Below are positions 9,834 to 21,795 of a DNA stretch of 64,000 nucleotides, one piece after another. The first letter of the stretch is position 1. Every line of letters starts with the position of its first letter. The position numbers were made by a program, and so were the translations under genes. Origin of the DNA: Vreelandella nigrificans (GTDB lineage Bacteria > Pseudomonadota > Gammaproteobacteria > Pseudomonadales > Halomonadaceae); NCBI RefSeq assembly GCF_002374315.1, contig NZ_NWUX01000003.1, forward strand, positions 1-64,000, read 5' to 3'. The notes under the pieces were generated by a model, which did no database searches, had not been told where the DNA came from, and saw nothing but the letters and a program-made list of their open reading frames with translations.

Positions 9834-10789
9834 CGCATGGTCTCGTTGTCTTCGCGCAGGTAGTCCAACAACATTAACAGATCATCGGGTAAATCGGCAT
9901 GAAAGGTAAGTGTTTCACCGCTTACGGGATGTACAAAACTGAGCTTGCGAGCATGCAGCGCTTGACGTGGAAATTCGCGCAGAATCTCTTTTAGTGGCTC
10001 GGCAGCGCCTGGCGGTAACTTGGCACGTCCACTGTATAACGGATCGCCAATCAACGGATAGCGTGCATGAGCCATGTGAACGCGAATCTGGTGGGTACGC
10101 CCAGTTTCCAGTTGACAGCGCACGTGGGTATGGGCACGAAAGCGCTCAACCACACGATAATGAGTAATGGCCGGCTTACCAGCCGTGGTCACCGCTTGGC
10201 GTTTACGGTCTTTTGGGTGCCTGCCAATAGGCGCATTGATGGTGCTGCCTGCTACCGGCTTACCAATCACCACCGCATCATACTGACGCGATACGCTACG
10301 CGCCTGGAGCTGCTCAACCAGAGCCGTTTGCGCAGGCAGCGTTTTAGCGACCATCATCAGGCCAGTAGTATCTTTATCCAGACGGTGCACGATACCAGCC
10401 CGGGGCACTTCTGCCAGGGAGGGGTGATGATGTAGTAAAGCATTCAACAGAGTGCCATCCGGATTGCCTGCCGCCGGATGAACCACCATGCCTGCTGCTT
10501 TATTAATCACCATTACCGCGTCATCTTCATAGACAATATCTAACGCGATATCTTGAGCTTCAAAACGGGTGTCTTCTTCGATGGTGGCTTTAAGTACTAG
10601 CGTTTCATGGCCATGGAGCTTTGCTTTAGGCTTTAGTTTGGCGCCGTCGACCGTTAATTCACCGGCGTTGATCCACGCTTTCAAACGCTCGCGGGAGTAA
10701 TCGCTGAACAACTCCGCCGCGGCTTGGTCTAACCGGGCGCCTGCTAGCGTCGCGGGCACCCGCTGCGTGGCTTCAACAATACGAGACAT
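9830..10789 (-). CDS. rluD: 23S rRNA pseudouridine synthase (1911/1915/1917)
   Basis: Isomerises uridines in helix 69 of 23S rRNA, important for late ribosome assembly. The 319 residues contain an N-terminal S4 RNA-binding domain (about 18-80, RLDQAAAELFSDYSRERLKAWI). The RluA-type catalytic domain has GIVHRLDKDTTGLMMVAKT with the catalytic Asp, and the GRTHQIRVHMAH motif. RluD rather than RluA/RluC is inferred from the S4 domain and the neighbours: divergent bamD on one side, pgeF-clpB on the other, the same order as in E. coli. Confidence 0.93.
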   Translation of the reverse strand: MSRIVEATQRVPATLAGARLDQAAAELFSDYSRERLKAWINAGELTVDGAKLKPKAKLHGHETLVLKATIEEDTRFEAQDIALDIVYEDDAVMVINKAAGMVVHPAAGNPDGTLLNALLHHHPSLAEVPRAGIVHRLDKDTTGLMMVAKTLPAQTALVEQLQARSVSRQYDAVVIGKPVAGSTINAPIGRHPKDRKRQAVTTAGKPAITHYRVVERFRAHTHVRCQLETGRTHQIRVHMAHARYPLIGDPLYSGRAKLPPGAAEPLKEILREFPRQALHARKLSFVHPVSGETLTFHADLPDDLLMLLDYLREDNETMR

Positions 10790-10839
10790 GAATAACCTCT
10801 CTAAGACGCAGGACGTTTAGCCGTTACTGAGCGCTACTT

Positions 10840-10867
10840 TACTTCATTAGCAGCACTTCATTAGCAA
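10840..10867. repeat. Two-copy 14-nt tandem repeat
   Basis: TACTTCATTAGCAG (10840-10853) and CACTTCATTAGCAA (10854-10867) are adjacent and differ at two positions. They lie in the rluD-bamD divergent gap. Confidence 0.6.
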
Positions 10868-11001
10868 TAATGGAATGTCGCTAAGCCTGCGTTTTGTGTC
10901 TAGGTGATTTATAGTGGGCGAACTGCGACCTATTCTACCATTTCTACTTATGGCCATCGTCGCTTTTCGGTGATTGAGGCTTGTTTGCAACGAGGATGAT
11001 G

Positions 11002-11811
11002 ATGCGCGCTTTTTCCGCTGCCAACCGCTTTGGCGCCCTAGCCTTAAGTCTTGCCCTTTTGGCAGGCTGTGCCAGTAATAACTCCACCCCCGAAGAAGAT
11101 GATGAGTTTGCGGGCGTACAAGAGCGAGAACTCTACGAGCTTGCGCGCACAGCGCTAGACAGTAACCGTTTCCCCATCGCTATTGAGCGTCTTGAAGCTC
11201 TCGACACCCGCTATCCGTTTGGCCCCCACGCCGAACAAGCGCAACTGGAGCTGATTTACGCGTATTACGAAAACAGCAATTGGGAAGAAGCACGTGCTGC
11301 AGCCAGCCGTTTTATTCGCCTACACCCAGACCACCCGCAGGTTGATTACGCCTACTACCTACGCGGCCTGTCCGCTTGGCAGGCAGGTCGCTTTAGCCTG
11401 GAACGTCTGCGCTTAATCGATATTTCCAAGCGTGACCTGGGAGCTTCTCGCGATGCCTACAACGACTTCCGTGAGCTGATCCAACGCTTCCCACAAAGCC
11501 AGTATGCCCCCGATGCCCAGCAACGCATTGTTTATCTGCGTGAGCTGCTGGCCCAGCATGAGCTGCATGTTGCCGACTACTATTTACGTCGCGGTGCCTA
11601 CTTGGCCGCAGTTGAGCGAGGCCGCTGGGTGATAGAAAACTACCCCGAAGCCACCGCCACTCGTGATGCGCTTGCCACCATGGTAGAGGGTTACCAAGGG
11701 CTTGGCATGGAAGATCGCGCCAGCGAAGTGCTAGCAGTGCTACGTGAAAACGCACCCAACCACGCACAGCTACAAGGCAGCCGATTCCTGCCAAAACACA
11801 GCAGCAAGTAG
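11002..11811 (+). CDS. bamD: Outer membrane assembly lipoprotein BamD
   Basis: Lipoprotein of the BAM complex that inserts beta-barrel proteins into the outer membrane; the essential partner of BamA. The signal peptide ends in the lipobox LLAGC with C23 as the lipidated residue. The rest is TPR-like helical repeats (YELARTALDSNRFPIAIERL, YPFGPHAEQAQLELIYAYY and so on). Three consecutive in-frame ATGs exist (10996, 10999, 11002); I take the last because GAGG at 10992-10995 is then six bases away, giving 269 residues. It is divergent from rluD and followed by a strong terminator. Confidence 0.95.
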   Translation: MRAFSAANRFGALALSLALLAGCASNNSTPEEDDEFAGVQERELYELARTALDSNRFPIAIERLEALDTRYPFGPHAEQAQLELIYAYYENSNWEEARAAASRFIRLHPDHPQVDYAYYLRGLSAWQAGRFSLERLRLIDISKRDLGASRDAYNDFRELIQRFPQSQYAPDAQQRIVYLRELLAQHELHVADYYLRRGAYLAAVERGRWVIENYPEATATRDALATMVEGYQGLGMEDRASEVLAVLRENAPNHAQLQGSRFLPKHSSK

Positions 11812-11849
11812 CGTTCGAACTATTCAGCCTGCCAAGCTGCAAAACCTTA

Positions 11850-11874
11850 AAAACCACGCTTCGGCGTGGTTTTT
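11850..11874 (+). terminator. Terminator after bamD
   Basis: Stem ACCACGC - TTCG - GCGTGGT with A-tract before and TTTTT after. The UUCG tetraloop is especially stable. The flanking A- and T-runs would make it work in both directions. Confidence 0.92.
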
Positions 11875-12022
11875 ACTATCACGCCGCAGCGTTAATTCGT
11901 GGGTAACCACCTAACCAAGGCAGCTACTTTGTAAGTCAGCACTCGTTTGTAAGCCAGTACTAGCCAAGGGAGGCAGCGAATTACTGACTCCCTTGGCACT
12001 TACTTAATTCAGCATTAATCCA

Positions 12023-13657
12023 CTAATCGCCCGGCTGCCAACCATTCACAATCGGGTAGCGTCGGTCACGCCCAAAGCCACGGGGTGTAACTCGTACACC
12101 GACCGGCGCCTGGCGACGTTTATATTCACAGCGGTCGACTAGTCTCACCACTTTGTAAACATCGTCTTCATCAAAACCAGCGGCAATAATCGCCTCGGCG
12201 CTCATATCCCCTTCAATGTAGCTGACTAAGATCGCGTCCAGTACATCGTAATCGGGCAACGAATCACTATCTTGCTGGTCCGGTGCTAGCTCAGCACTTG
12301 GCGGGCGCTCAATGACTCGCTCAGGGATCGCCGGAGACTGAGTGTTACGCCAGCGGGCCAGACGATACACCCAGGTTTTATACACATCTTTAATAGCGTT
12401 ATAGCCACCAACCATGTCGCCATAAAGCGTTGCGTAGCCAACCGCCATTTCGCTTTTATTGCCCGTGGTCAGCACCATCAAGCCTTTCTTATTAGAAATT
12501 GCCATCAACAATACGCCACGACAGCGCGACTGTAGATTCTCTTCGGTAGTATCACGCTCGGTACCAGCAAAGCTCTCCGCCAGCGTGCCCATAAACGCTT
12601 CAACCATGGGCTCAATAGGCATCACATCGTAGTGCACGCCCAGCATTTCGGCCTGTTCGGCAGCATCCTGTTTAGAAATATCCGCCGTATAGTGGTACGG
12701 CATCATCACCGCCTGCACCCGCTGTGGGCCGAGCGCATCCACCGCAATAGCCAGAGAAAGCGCTGAATCAATACCACCGGAAAGCCCCAGCACCACACCT
12801 TCAAAACCGCTTTTATTAACGTAGTCTCGTAACCCTGTCACCAGGGCGCAGTAAAGGCTCTCTTCAGGCTCAACGTCTGGCTCGATTTCACCAGGTTGGG
12901 GCTCCCAGGCGCCAGTACTGGTTTGCAGCAACTGAATTGGCATCAGCCCCGCCTGCCAATAGGGTGCAAGCACCTTTAGCTGGCCCTGGGCGTCAACACA
13001 GCTTGAGCCACCGTCAAACACCAGCTCATCCTGGCCACCGATGGTATTGACATAAATAATAGGACGCTGCACGTCTTGGGCACGCTGGGATAGCAGGCGC
13101 AGTCGCTCACGAGGCTTATCCTGGTGATAAGGCGAAGCATTTAAGCTAATTAACACCTCTGCACCCGCATCCCGGGCAGCCTGTACCGGTGTGCCCTGCC
13201 ACAGATCTTCGCAAATCAACAGACCAAGCTTGATCCCTTTATGCTCATACACTAGAGGTGCGGTGCCAGGTGTAAAGTAGCGTTGTTCGTCAAACACTTG
13301 GTAGTTGGGTAGCGCTTGCTTGGCGTACTCAGCCTCCCACTGACCGTTATACAACACGCCCGCTAGGTTATAGCATTCACCTTCGCGCACGCCGGGGTAG
13401 CCAATAATAACCAGTACATCCCGGGAGATTTTTGCCGCCATTTTGGCGCGCGCTTCCCGCAACCTTGCCTCCATCGAAGGGCGTAGCAGTAAATCCTCCG
13501 GAGGATAACCGGATAAGAACAGCTCCGGAAAAACAACAATATCGGCACCATGCTCGATCCTCGCTTCACGCACGGCTTCAATTGCACGTGCGGCATTGCC
13601 AGGAATATCTCCCACCAATGGGTCGAGTTGGGCCATTACCAGCGTTAAGTCTTGCAT
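12023..13657 (-). CDS. nadE: Glutamine-dependent NAD+ synthetase
   Basis: Last step of NAD synthesis: amidates nicotinic acid adenine dinucleotide using glutamine and ATP. The N-terminal nitrilase/CN-hydrolase domain (about 1-265) has the Glu region FPELFLSGYPPEDLL and the Cys region GLLICEDLWQG, which supply ammonia. The C-terminal synthetase domain has the P-loop GLSGGIDSAL and the GNKSEMAVGY segment. I start it at the ATG at 13655-13657 (MQDLTLVMAQLDP), where family similarity begins, giving 544 residues; the ribosome site (AAGAGA) is weak. It is convergent with bamD and has no operon partner. Confidence 0.95.
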   Translation of the reverse strand: MQDLTLVMAQLDPLVGDIPGNAARAIEAVREARIEHGADIVVFPELFLSGYPPEDLLLRPSMEARLREARAKMAAKISRDVLVIIGYPGVREGECYNLAGVLYNGQWEAEYAKQALPNYQVFDEQRYFTPGTAPLVYEHKGIKLGLLICEDLWQGTPVQAARDAGAEVLISLNASPYHQDKPRERLRLLSQRAQDVQRPIIYVNTIGGQDELVFDGGSSCVDAQGQLKVLAPYWQAGLMPIQLLQTSTGAWEPQPGEIEPDVEPEESLYCALVTGLRDYVNKSGFEGVVLGLSGGIDSALSLAIAVDALGPQRVQAVMMPYHYTADISKQDAAEQAEMLGVHYDVMPIEPMVEAFMGTLAESFAGTERDTTEENLQSRCRGVLLMAISNKKGLMVLTTGNKSEMAVGYATLYGDMVGGYNAIKDVYKTWVYRLARWRNTQSPAIPERVIERPPSAELAPDQQDSDSLPDYDVLDAILVSYIEGDMSAEAIIAAGFDEDDVYKVVRLVDRCEYKRRQAPVGVRVTPRGFGRDRRYPIVNGWQPGD

Positions 13658-13807
13658 GGGCGTTAAAATCTCTTGAGAATCTTTAGTACACGGTGTCACT
13701 AACTAAACAAGTTGTCACTTACTAGCTGCATTGTCCCGCAAGGGCTATCAACTGGCAAAGGCTAGGCAGCTATAACTTTTATATCCCACAATGGGAGCGA
13801 TGGAAGG

Positions 13808-14074
13808 ATGAACCTTTTGATCATTCGGCTGATTATTTTTGCTGTACTACTTTACGCAGGTTTAAAGCTTTATGGCATGTACCGCCAGCGTATGCTGAGC
13901 CATCAGCAACCCCCTCCTCCTCGCCATGAAGGCGGGAAAATGGTTCGTTGCCGATGGTGCGAGGTCCATGTACCTGAGGACGAAGCACTGCGAGACAACG
14001 AACAGTGGTTTTGCTCTAGCGCTCACCGCGACCGTTTTCAGCAAGAGCAGCAAGACAAAGAGAACCGCGACTAG
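13808..14074 (+). CDS. PP0621-family small membrane protein with Cys3His motif
   Basis: An 88-residue protein. Residues 3-22 form one hydrophobic helix (LLIIRLIIFAVLLYAGLKLY). A proline-rich hinge and a small C-terminal domain with C48-x2-C51-x17-C69-x3-H73 follow, a plausible zinc-ribbon-like site facing the cytoplasm. It resembles the PP0621 family common in gammaproteobacteria, whose function is unknown. An A/G-rich stretch (GGGAGCGATGGAAGG) precedes the ATG. It is divergent from nadE and converges on thiO. Confidence 0.75.
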   Translation: MNLLIIRLIIFAVLLYAGLKLYGMYRQRMLSHQQPPPPRHEGGKMVRCRWCEVHVPEDEALRDNEQWFCSSAHRDRFQQEQQDKENRD

Positions 14075-14101
14075 CTCAGCAATAGTCTCTTCTATGACGG
14101 T

Positions 14102-15211
14102 TTAAAGGTGGGCCTTTAACCGCTCCGCAGTCGGCTGAAAGGGTGTTGGATCGATTAATGCTTCGCGCCCCAACAGTTGGTCGACTAGCACATGGGTAGA
14201 TGCAGGAGCCAGCACCAAGCCGTTGCGATAGTGGCCAGCATTCACGTAAACATTTTGCCACTCAGGCAGTGCACCAATAAAAGGTAGCCCATGCGGTGAA
14301 CCGGGTCGCAGGCCTGCCCAGTGATGCACAACAGGAAGTTTAGCTAATACGGGAACAATGCTTTCCGCGCTGGCTTTAAGCGAGGCTAACGCATCCGCGT
14401 CGGTGGTTTTATCGAACCCAGCCTCTTCTAACGTCGAGCCCACCAGCAGCAAGCCATCGCTACGTGGAATGATATAACGCCCATCTTTCAAAAGAACCCG
14501 CTGCACCAGCCCTGGTGGCGCTTGATAAGCAATCATTTGCCCTTTCACTGGGCGCACAGGCAGATGAACGTCTAATCCTGCCAATAATTGGGCTGTCCAG
14601 GCACCGCCACATACCACCAACTGTTCAGCCAACCTATCACCCTGGCTAGTGGCAACCCCCACCACTTTGCCTTCGCGCTGAATAAATCCATGCACACTGC
14701 ACTGTTCGACCAGCGTTACACTATGCAGCGCTTCTAAACGCGCTCTCAGTGCCTGGCCTAAGCGTGGGTTACGTACGCTGCCCAGCGTTGGCATCCATAA
14801 AGCATGACCTTCAGGCGCGGCGGCAGCCAGTGGCTCTTTCTGGTGAACAAATGCTTCGTCTACACGCTCAAGCGGCTTGCCTAGTTGGCGCGCCCAGCGT
14901 AGTGCAGCGTCAGCGTCGTCAACATTGAGGTACAGTAACCCTTTTTGGCGATACTCGGGGTCAATCCCTGTCTCTTCCAGCAAGCGCAACGCAAGTGTTG
15001 GATAGACTCCTTCCGACCAGCGCGAAAGCTGAGAGACCGGGGAGGCATAACGCCAGGGATAAAGCGGTGATACAATTCCTCCCCCCGCCCAGGATGCCTC
15101 TTGGCCACATGTGCCTCGCTCTACCAGCACTACCTTTTGGCCAGCATCCGCTAGCTGCAGCGCTGTCATCATACCGATGACCCCGCCGCCAATAATTAGG
15201 AAATCGCTCAC
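14102..15211 (-). CDS. thiO: Glycine oxidase ThiO-like FAD-dependent amine oxidase
   Basis: FAD-dependent deaminating oxidase of the DAO family. ThiO makes the iminoglycine used for the thiamine thiazole ring. The 369 residues start with the dinucleotide fold GGGVIGMMTALQLADAGQKV, followed by ERGTCGQEASWAGGGIVSPL, typical of ThiO. The C-terminal half has PVKGQMIAY, SDGLLLVGSTLEEAGFD and HWAGLRPGSPHGLPFIG. No other thi genes are adjacent, so a broader amino acid oxidase role cannot be excluded. A divergent pseudopilin gene lies 100 bp upstream. Confidence 0.85.
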   Translation of the reverse strand: MSDFLIIGGGVIGMMTALQLADAGQKVVLVERGTCGQEASWAGGGIVSPLYPWRYASPVSQLSRWSEGVYPTLALRLLEETGIDPEYRQKGLLYLNVDDADAALRWARQLGKPLERVDEAFVHQKEPLAAAAPEGHALWMPTLGSVRNPRLGQALRARLEALHSVTLVEQCSVHGFIQREGKVVGVATSQGDRLAEQLVVCGGAWTAQLLAGLDVHLPVRPVKGQMIAYQAPPGLVQRVLLKDGRYIIPRSDGLLLVGSTLEEAGFDKTTDADALASLKASAESIVPVLAKLPVVHHWAGLRPGSPHGLPFIGALPEWQNVYVNAGHYRNGLVLAPASTHVLVDQLLGREALIDPTPFQPTAERLKAHL

Positions 15212-15310
15212 AAGAGTTGTCCGCTATCACTAGAATGGAGTCGGCCTTTCAGCCAACCAAAGAGCCAGCATAGCGACGAGATCAAGCAGGTCAAGCTACT
15301 GAGAGAAGCC

Positions 15311-15865
15311 ATGCATGATATTCAAGTGTCATACCATTATCGCTGGCAAGGGTTCACGCTCATCGAGATGCTGATAGCACTGGCTTTGATGGGTATCCTT
15401 GCAGCCTGGGGGCTTCCGAACTTCCAAGCACTCAAAGAGCGCTCGGCGATAACGAGTGAAGTGAACCGCATACAAACCGCGCTGACACTGGCACGCAACA
15501 CAGCAATTACACGCGACATAGATACGACGGTATGTCCTGTTAACAATAGCCGGAACGCTTGCTTGGCCGGAGCCGACAGTTGGGGCGGTGAGTGGGTAGT
15601 CTTTGTTGGCAGGCCGTCAGGAAGCATACCAAGTGAGGATATCGTACGTTTTTTCCCCGCCATTGCAGGGGCCACTTCGACGAGCAAAACGCACGTTAAT
15701 GCAAGCTATCTATCTTATAACAGCCAAGGCCGCGTCATTTACGGCGCACGAACACTCGATATTTGCCCCACTCAAAAACGCGCTGACCAACAAGGGAAAG
15801 AGGTGTTCATCCACCCATTTGGACGCGCCAGGGTAGGAGAAGACCCCATTAATTGCTCTTACTAA
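15311..15865 (+). CDS. FimT/GspH-type minor pseudopilin
   Basis: Minor pilin-like protein of type IV pilus or type II secretion systems, processed by prepilin peptidase. In this 184-residue protein the type III signal is MHDIQVSYHYRWQG with cleavage at G14|F15. FTLIEMLIALALMGILAAW follows, with Glu at +5, the hydrophobic helix that inserts in the membrane and packs the pilus core. The rest matches the GspH/FimT globular domain pattern (GGEWVVFVGR, LSYNSQGRVIYGARTLDIC). It stands alone, without pilVWXY neighbours, which is common for fimT. GAGAGAAG precedes the ATG. Confidence 0.85.
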   Translation: MHDIQVSYHYRWQGFTLIEMLIALALMGILAAWGLPNFQALKERSAITSEVNRIQTALTLARNTAITRDIDTTVCPVNNSRNACLAGADSWGGEWVVFVGRPSGSIPSEDIVRFFPAIAGATSTSKTHVNASYLSYNSQGRVIYGARTLDICPTQKRADQQGKEVFIHPFGRARVGEDPINCSY

Positions 15866-15870
15866 TGGGG
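15844..15870 (+). terminator. Possible terminator at the end of the pseudopilin gene
   Basis: Inverted repeat CCCCATTA / TAATGGGG with an 11-base loop, overlapping the stop codon. No T-run follows on either strand, so it could instead be an mRNA-protecting hairpin. Confidence 0.35.
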
Positions 15871-15902
15871 CCTCTCAACAGCATGCATGCGGTTTAGCTA
15901 TA

Positions 15903-16963
<1,061 letters not shown>

Positions 16964-17042
16964 CTATTGCAAGGGTTAATCTAGGCTATTAGACAAAGAT
17001 GTCTTGAAAGCCCTGAATGAAACACCCATGTGCTATTAATAA

Positions 17043-17094
17043 GTTCAGCCATACTGTTAAGCCATACTATTCAGCCATACTGTTAATCTATACA
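17043..17094. repeat. Four-copy 13-nt tandem repeat upstream of acnA
   Basis: GTTCAGCCATACT (17043-17055), GTTAAGCCATACT (17056-17068), ATTCAGCCATACT (17069-17081) and GTTAATCTATACA (17082-17094). It lies 70 bp before the acnA start, in or near the promoter. Confidence 0.85.
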
Positions 17095-17162
17095 AAGGAA
17101 AGCAGAGACCGTGCATAGCGAGTTATTCATCGCTAACCACTTAGTAATCAGAGGAGAAGGCA

Positions 17163-19910
17163 ATGAGTAAGACACCCGATACGCTAGACTCCCTAACAGT
17201 GGGCAATCAGCAATACCACTACTACAGCCTACCTAAAGCAGCCGAAACCTTTGGCAATATCGACCGGCTTCCCAAAACGCTCAAAATTCTACTCGAAAAC
17301 CAGCTGCGCTTCGTCAATGACGAAAGCGTCGCCCAAGAAGATATGCAAGCCCTGGTCGACTGGCAGGCCGAGGGGAAATCCAGCCGTGAAATAGGCTACC
17401 GTCCTGCGCGGGTATTGATGCAGGACTTCACCGGCGTCCCCGGCGTCGTTGACCTTGCTTCGATGCGTGCCGCAGTGGAAAAGCTTGGCGAAGATCCTGC
17501 ACGCATCAACCCGCTTTCCCCTGTAGATCTGGTTATCGACCACTCGGTCATGGTGGATAAATTCGGCAATGCTGCGGCCTTTCAGCAAAACGTCGATATA
17601 GAAATGCAGCGCAATGGTGAGCGCTACGAATTTCTACGCTGGGGACAGCAGGCGTTCGATAACTTCAGTGTGGTGCCCCCCGGCACCGGCATTTGCCACC
17701 AGGTCAACCTAGAGTACCTTGGACGTACGGTATGGACCAAAGAGGAGGATGGCAGCACCCTCGCCTACCCAGATACATTGGTAGGCACCGACTCTCATAC
17801 CACCATGATTAATGGCCTAGGCGTACTTGGCTGGGGCGTAGGTGGCATTGAGGCCGAGGCAGCCATGCTAGGCCAGCCAGTATCAATGCTGATACCCGAA
17901 GTGATCGGTTTCAAACTGACTGGCAAACTACGTGAAGGCATTACCGCGACAGACCTGGTACTTACTGTTACAGAAATGCTCCGCAAAAAAGGCGTGGTGG
18001 GTAAGTTTGTTGAGTTTTACGGTGACGGCCTGAAAGACCTACCTTTGGCAGACCGCGCCACCATTGCCAATATGGCGCCGGAGTACGGTGCTACCTGCGG
18101 CTTCTTCCCAGTGGATGATGAAACACTCAACTACCTGCGCCTAACTGGCCGTGAAGATCAGCAGGTTGCCTTAGTGGAGGCTTATAGCAAAGCCCAGGGC
18201 CTGTGGCGTGAGCCTAATGATGAGCCGATCTTCACCGATACCCTTAGCCTGGATATGAACGAGGTAGAAGCCAGCCTCGCAGGCCCCAAACGCCCTCAAG
18301 ACCGAGTGGCGCTGCAAGATATGCCTAGCGCATTTCAGCAGGTCATGGAAGAGGATGGCAAAGCGCTACCCAGTGCGGAAGCAGGCAAGCTCTCTTCCGA
18401 GGGCGGGCAAACCGCAGTAGGCATTGATCGCAGCTTCGAGGGTAATTTTAAACACCGCGACAGCCAAGCAATCACCATGGACGAACGAGACTTCAGCCTC
18501 GATCCCGGCGCTGTGGTCATTGCTGCGATTACCTCTTGCACCAACACCTCTAACCCCAGCGTGATGATGGCGGCAGGGCTTCTAGCACGTAACGCGCGCG
18601 AGAAAGGCTTAACCACCAAACCCTGGGTTAAAACCTCCTTGGCACCTGGTTCTAAAGTAGTCACCGACTACTTAGCCGCTGCCAATTTAAGCGATGACCT
18701 GAATGCGCTGGGCTTCAACCTAGTGGGCTACGGCTGCACTACCTGTATCGGCAACTCAGGGCCACTCCCTGATGAGATTGAAAAAGCCATTAACGATGGC
18801 GAGTTGGCCGTTGCCTCAGTGCTTTCTGGCAACCGTAACTTTGAAGGACGCGTTCACCCACTGGTAAAAACCAACTGGCTGGCCTCGCCCCCCTTAGTGG
18901 TCGCTTACGCGCTAGCAGGCAACGTGCAGTGCAACTTAACCAAAGACCCGCTGGGCCAGGATCGCAGTGGCAACCCTGTTTATCTTAAAGATATTTGGCC
19001 ATCACAAGCGGACATCGCAAACGCTGTTGAAAAAGTAAATACCGAGATGTTCCGTAAAGAGTACGGCGCCGTGTTCGAAGGCGACGCTACCTGGAAGGCG
19101 ATCAAGGTACCCGAAAGCAAGGTCTACCAGTGGCCAGAATCTACCTATATTCAGCATCCGCCTTTCTTCGAGGGCATGGAGCGTGAGCCAGACGCGATCA
19201 ACGATGTGGAAAACGCTCGCGTGCTCGCCATGCTGGGTGACTCGGTAACCACCGACCATATCTCTCCAGCGGGTTCTATTAAACCCGACAGCCCTGCAGG
19301 GCGTTACTTGCAAGAGCATGGTGTGAAGCCTGTCGACTTCAACTCATACGGCTCCCGCCGAGGTAACCATGAAGTAATGATGCGCGGCACTTTTGCCAAC
19401 GTGCGGATTAAAAACGAAATGCTTGATGGCGTTGTGGGCGGTGAAACCCGCCACGTGCCCAGCGGCGAACAGATGGCGATTTATGACGCGGCCATGAAGT
19501 ATAAAGAGGATGGCGTACCACTGGTGGTCATTGCCGGTAAAGAGTACGGCACCGGCTCCTCACGGGACTGGGCCGCAAAAGGTACCCGACTGCTGGGCGT
19601 TCGCGCCGTCATTGCAGAGTCTTTCGAGCGTATTCACCGCTCTAACCTCATTGGCATGGGTGTTGTACCACTGCAGTTCCCCGAGGGGGAAAGCCGACAA
19701 ACGTTAGGGTTAACAGGTGATGAAGAGGTATCAATCGCTGGCTTAAGCGATTTAAGCCCTGGTGGCACGGTGCAAATCGTGATCAAAAATAGCGAGGGCG
19801 AACGTACCGTTGATGCCAAGTGTCGAATTGATACGGTAAACGAGCTGGCTTACTACCGTCACGGTGGTATCCTTCACTACGTGCTGCGCAAGATGATTGG
19901 CGCAGCCTAA
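17163..19910 (+). CDS. acnA: Aconitate hydratase A
   Basis: TCA-cycle enzyme that interconverts citrate and isocitrate through cis-aconitate. The 915-residue protein is the AcnA/IRP1 type. The three [4Fe-4S] cysteines are C459 in the [12 protein letters not shown] segment and C525 and C528 in [13 protein letters not shown]. The [19 protein letters not shown] segment and the C-terminal swivel-domain SRDWAAKGT motif are present. The ribosome site AGAGGAGAAGG is strong. It is monocistronic: a repeat array lies upstream and a classical terminator downstream. MaeA converges from the other side. Confidence 0.97.
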   Translation: MSKTPDTLDSLTVGNQQYHYYSLPKAAETFGNIDRLPKTLKILLENQLRFVNDESVAQEDMQALVDWQAEGKSSREIGYRPARVLMQDFTGVPGVVDLASMRAAVEKLGEDPARINPLSPVDLVIDHSVMVDKFGNAAAFQQNVDIEMQRNGERYEFLRWGQQAFDNFSVVPPGTGICHQVNLEYLGRTVWTKEEDGSTLAYPDTLVGTDSHTTMINGLGVLGWGVGGIEAEAAMLGQPVSMLIPEVIGFKLTGKLREGITATDLVLTVTEMLRKKGVVGKFVEFYGDGLKDLPLADRATIANMAPEYGATCGFFPVDDETLNYLRLTGREDQQVALVEAYSKAQGLWREPNDEPIFTDTLSLDMNEVEASLAGPKRPQDRVALQDMPSAFQQVMEEDGKALPSAEAGKLSSEGGQTAVGIDRSFEGNFKHRDSQAITMDERDFSLDPGAVVIAAITSCTNTSNPSVMMAAGLLARNAREKGLTTKPWVKTSLAPGSKVVTDYLAAANLSDDLNALGFNLVGYGCTTCIGNSGPLPDEIEKAINDGELAVASVLSGNRNFEGRVHPLVKTNWLASPPLVVAYALAGNVQCNLTKDPLGQDRSGNPVYLKDIWPSQADIANAVEKVNTEMFRKEYGAVFEGDATWKAIKVPESKVYQWPESTYIQHPPFFEGMEREPDAINDVENARVLAMLGDSVTTDHISPAGSIKPDSPAGRYLQEHGVKPVDFNSYGSRRGNHEVMMRGTFANVRIKNEMLDGVVGGETRHVPSGEQMAIYDAAMKYKEDGVPLVVIAGKEYGTGSSRDWAAKGTRLLGVRAVIAESFERIHRSNLIGMGVVPLQFPEGESRQTLGLTGDEEVSIAGLSDLSPGGTVQIVIKNSEGERTVDAKCRIDTVNELAYYRHGGILHYVLRKMIGAA

Positions 19911-19936
19911 AGGTAAAACCTTACCAATGCTTGCAT

Positions 19937-19963
19937 GCCCCCACCTCGGTGGGGGCTTTTTTT
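19937..19963 (+). terminator. Terminator after acnA
   Basis: Perfect 9-bp stem GCCCCCACC / GGTGGGGGC, then TTTTTTT (19957-19963). It is strong on the plus strand, between the converging acnA and maeA. Confidence 0.92.
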
Positions 19964-19996
19964 ATGGCTGCTCCGCTTGATGCAGGCTAGGCCCCT

Positions 19997-21676
19997 TTAG
20001 AAGGCACCACGACGGTAGATACGGTACTCAGGCAACCAGCAGGCCTTCTCGATCCGCTCACGCAGCTCCGGACCGCTGGTTTTAAGTGCCACGCCATTTT
20101 GCTGTGCCTGTGCTGCCACCTCAAAAGCAATCGATTTGCTGATATCACGAATTCGTGACAGCGGGGGTAACAATGCTCCTTTGCCCTCTTTTACCAGCGG
20201 CGCTTCGCGGGCAAGCGCACGAGAGGCACTCATTAACATCTCATCGGTAACACGGTTTGCGCCAGCCGCGATAACCCCCAGGCCAATGCCAGGGAAGATA
20301 TAGGCGTTGTTGCACTGGGCAATGGGGTAAGTACGGCCGTTGTAGACGACAGGTGCAAAGGGGCTGCCGGTGGCCACCAACGCTTGACCATCGGTCCAGC
20401 GGATAACGTCTTCGGGCACAGCTTCTGCCTGAGAGGTGGGATTCGAAAGCGGCATAATCACCGGGTGTTCACAGCCCGCGTGCATCGTACGCACTACCTG
20501 CTCGGTGAAGATACCTCGCTGGCCACACACACCAATCAAAATCGTAGGTTTGATTTGTGCAATAGTTTCCTCAAGCCCCTGGCCATTCCAGCTCGCCACT
20601 AAGGCAGGGTCATGGGCCAAGCGGCGCTGGAAATCACGCTGCCAAGGCTGGTCGGAGGTCATCAAACCATCACGGTCAATAATAAAAATGCGCGCCCGTG
20701 CTTCACTTTCCGTTAAACCTTCGGCCTCCATCGACACAACAACTTGCTCGGCAATACCGCAACCAGCAGAACCACCACCGACAAACACCACACGCTGTTG
20801 GGCGATGGTCTCTTCACGGGCCTGACATGCTGCCATTAAAGTGCCAACTACCACTGAAGCGGTGCCCTGAACATCGTCGTTGAAACAGCATAGTTCGTCG
20901 CGATAACGCTCCAGCAGTGGCACCGCATTAGCCTGGGCAAAATCCTCAAACTGCAGCAGTACATTCGGCCAGCGGCGCTTCACAGCGGCAATAAACTCCG
21001 CCATAAAGGCATCGTACTCTTCCTGGCTTACCCGCTCATGGCGCCAGCCCATATACATTGGGTCGTCAAGCAGCGCCTGATTGTTAGTACCGACATCAAT
21101 CATAATCGGCAGCGTATACGCCGGACTGATACCACCGCATGCAGTATAGAGCGCCAGCTTACCAATCGGGATACCCATACCACCGATTCCCTGGTCGCCT
21201 AAGCCTAAAATGCGCTCTCCATCAGTCACTACGATCACTTTGACGTTATCTTTAGTGGCACTGCGCAGGATATCGTCCAGATGCTCACGATCGGGGTAGC
21301 TGATAAATAAACCCCGATGGTTACGGTAAATGTTGGAAAATTCCTGGCATGCCTTACCCACCGTTGGCGTATAGATGATTGGCAGCATCTCTTCAAGATG
21401 CTCCGACACCAGGCGGAAATAGAGTGTTTCGTTATCGTCTTGAATAGCGCGCAGGTGAATATGCTTTTCAAGGTCGCTATGGCACTGCTGATACTGGCGG
21501 TACACACGCTCTAGCTGGTCATCGATGGTTTCTACTTTTTGGGGCAGCAAGCCAATCAAATTAAACGCCAGCCGTTCCTCCTGAGTAAACGCGCTGCCTT
21601 TATTCAATAGCGGCATTTCGAGTAAAGAAGGACCGGCGTAAGGAAGGTATAAGGGGCGTTTACTTATAGTAGACAT
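19997..21676 (-). CDS. maeA: NAD-dependent malic enzyme
   Basis: Oxidatively decarboxylates malate to pyruvate, linking the TCA cycle to pyruvate. The 559 residues match the short bacterial/eukaryotic-type malic enzyme (E. coli MaeA/SfcA). Seen: YIYTPTVG-like [45 protein letters not shown] with the metal-binding Glu-Asp, FNDDVQGTA, the NAD fold [15 protein letters not shown], and [13 protein letters not shown] start it at the ATG 21674-21676 ([15 protein letters not shown]) with AGAGAG upstream; a GTG two codons earlier is an alternative. Confidence 0.96.
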   Translation of the reverse strand: MSTISKRPLYLPYAGPSLLEMPLLNKGSAFTQEERLAFNLIGLLPQKVETIDDQLERVYRQYQQCHSDLEKHIHLRAIQDDNETLYFRLVSEHLEEMLPIIYTPTVGKACQEFSNIYRNHRGLFISYPDREHLDDILRSATKDNVKVIVVTDGERILGLGDQGIGGMGIPIGKLALYTACGGISPAYTLPIMIDVGTNNQALLDDPMYMGWRHERVSQEEYDAFMAEFIAAVKRRWPNVLLQFEDFAQANAVPLLERYRDELCCFNDDVQGTASVVVGTLMAACQAREETIAQQRVVFVGGGSAGCGIAEQVVVSMEAEGLTESEARARIFIIDRDGLMTSDQPWQRDFQRRLAHDPALVASWNGQGLEETIAQIKPTILIGVCGQRGIFTEQVVRTMHAGCEHPVIMPLSNPTSQAEAVPEDVIRWTDGQALVATGSPFAPVVYNGRTYPIAQCNNAYIFPGIGLGVIAAGANRVTDEMLMSASRALAREAPLVKEGKGALLPPLSRIRDISKSIAFEVAAQAQQNGVALKTSGPELRERIEKACWLPEYRIYRRGAF

Positions 21677-21795
21677 AGGCACTCTCTTTTTATATCAATC
21701 GCTGTTGCAATGCAGCAACGCTGGGCGTTGGCGGCGTTTGCGGGTAATGTAACATGACCGTACGACAAAGGTGGAAGGGTCATAAATAATGTGCC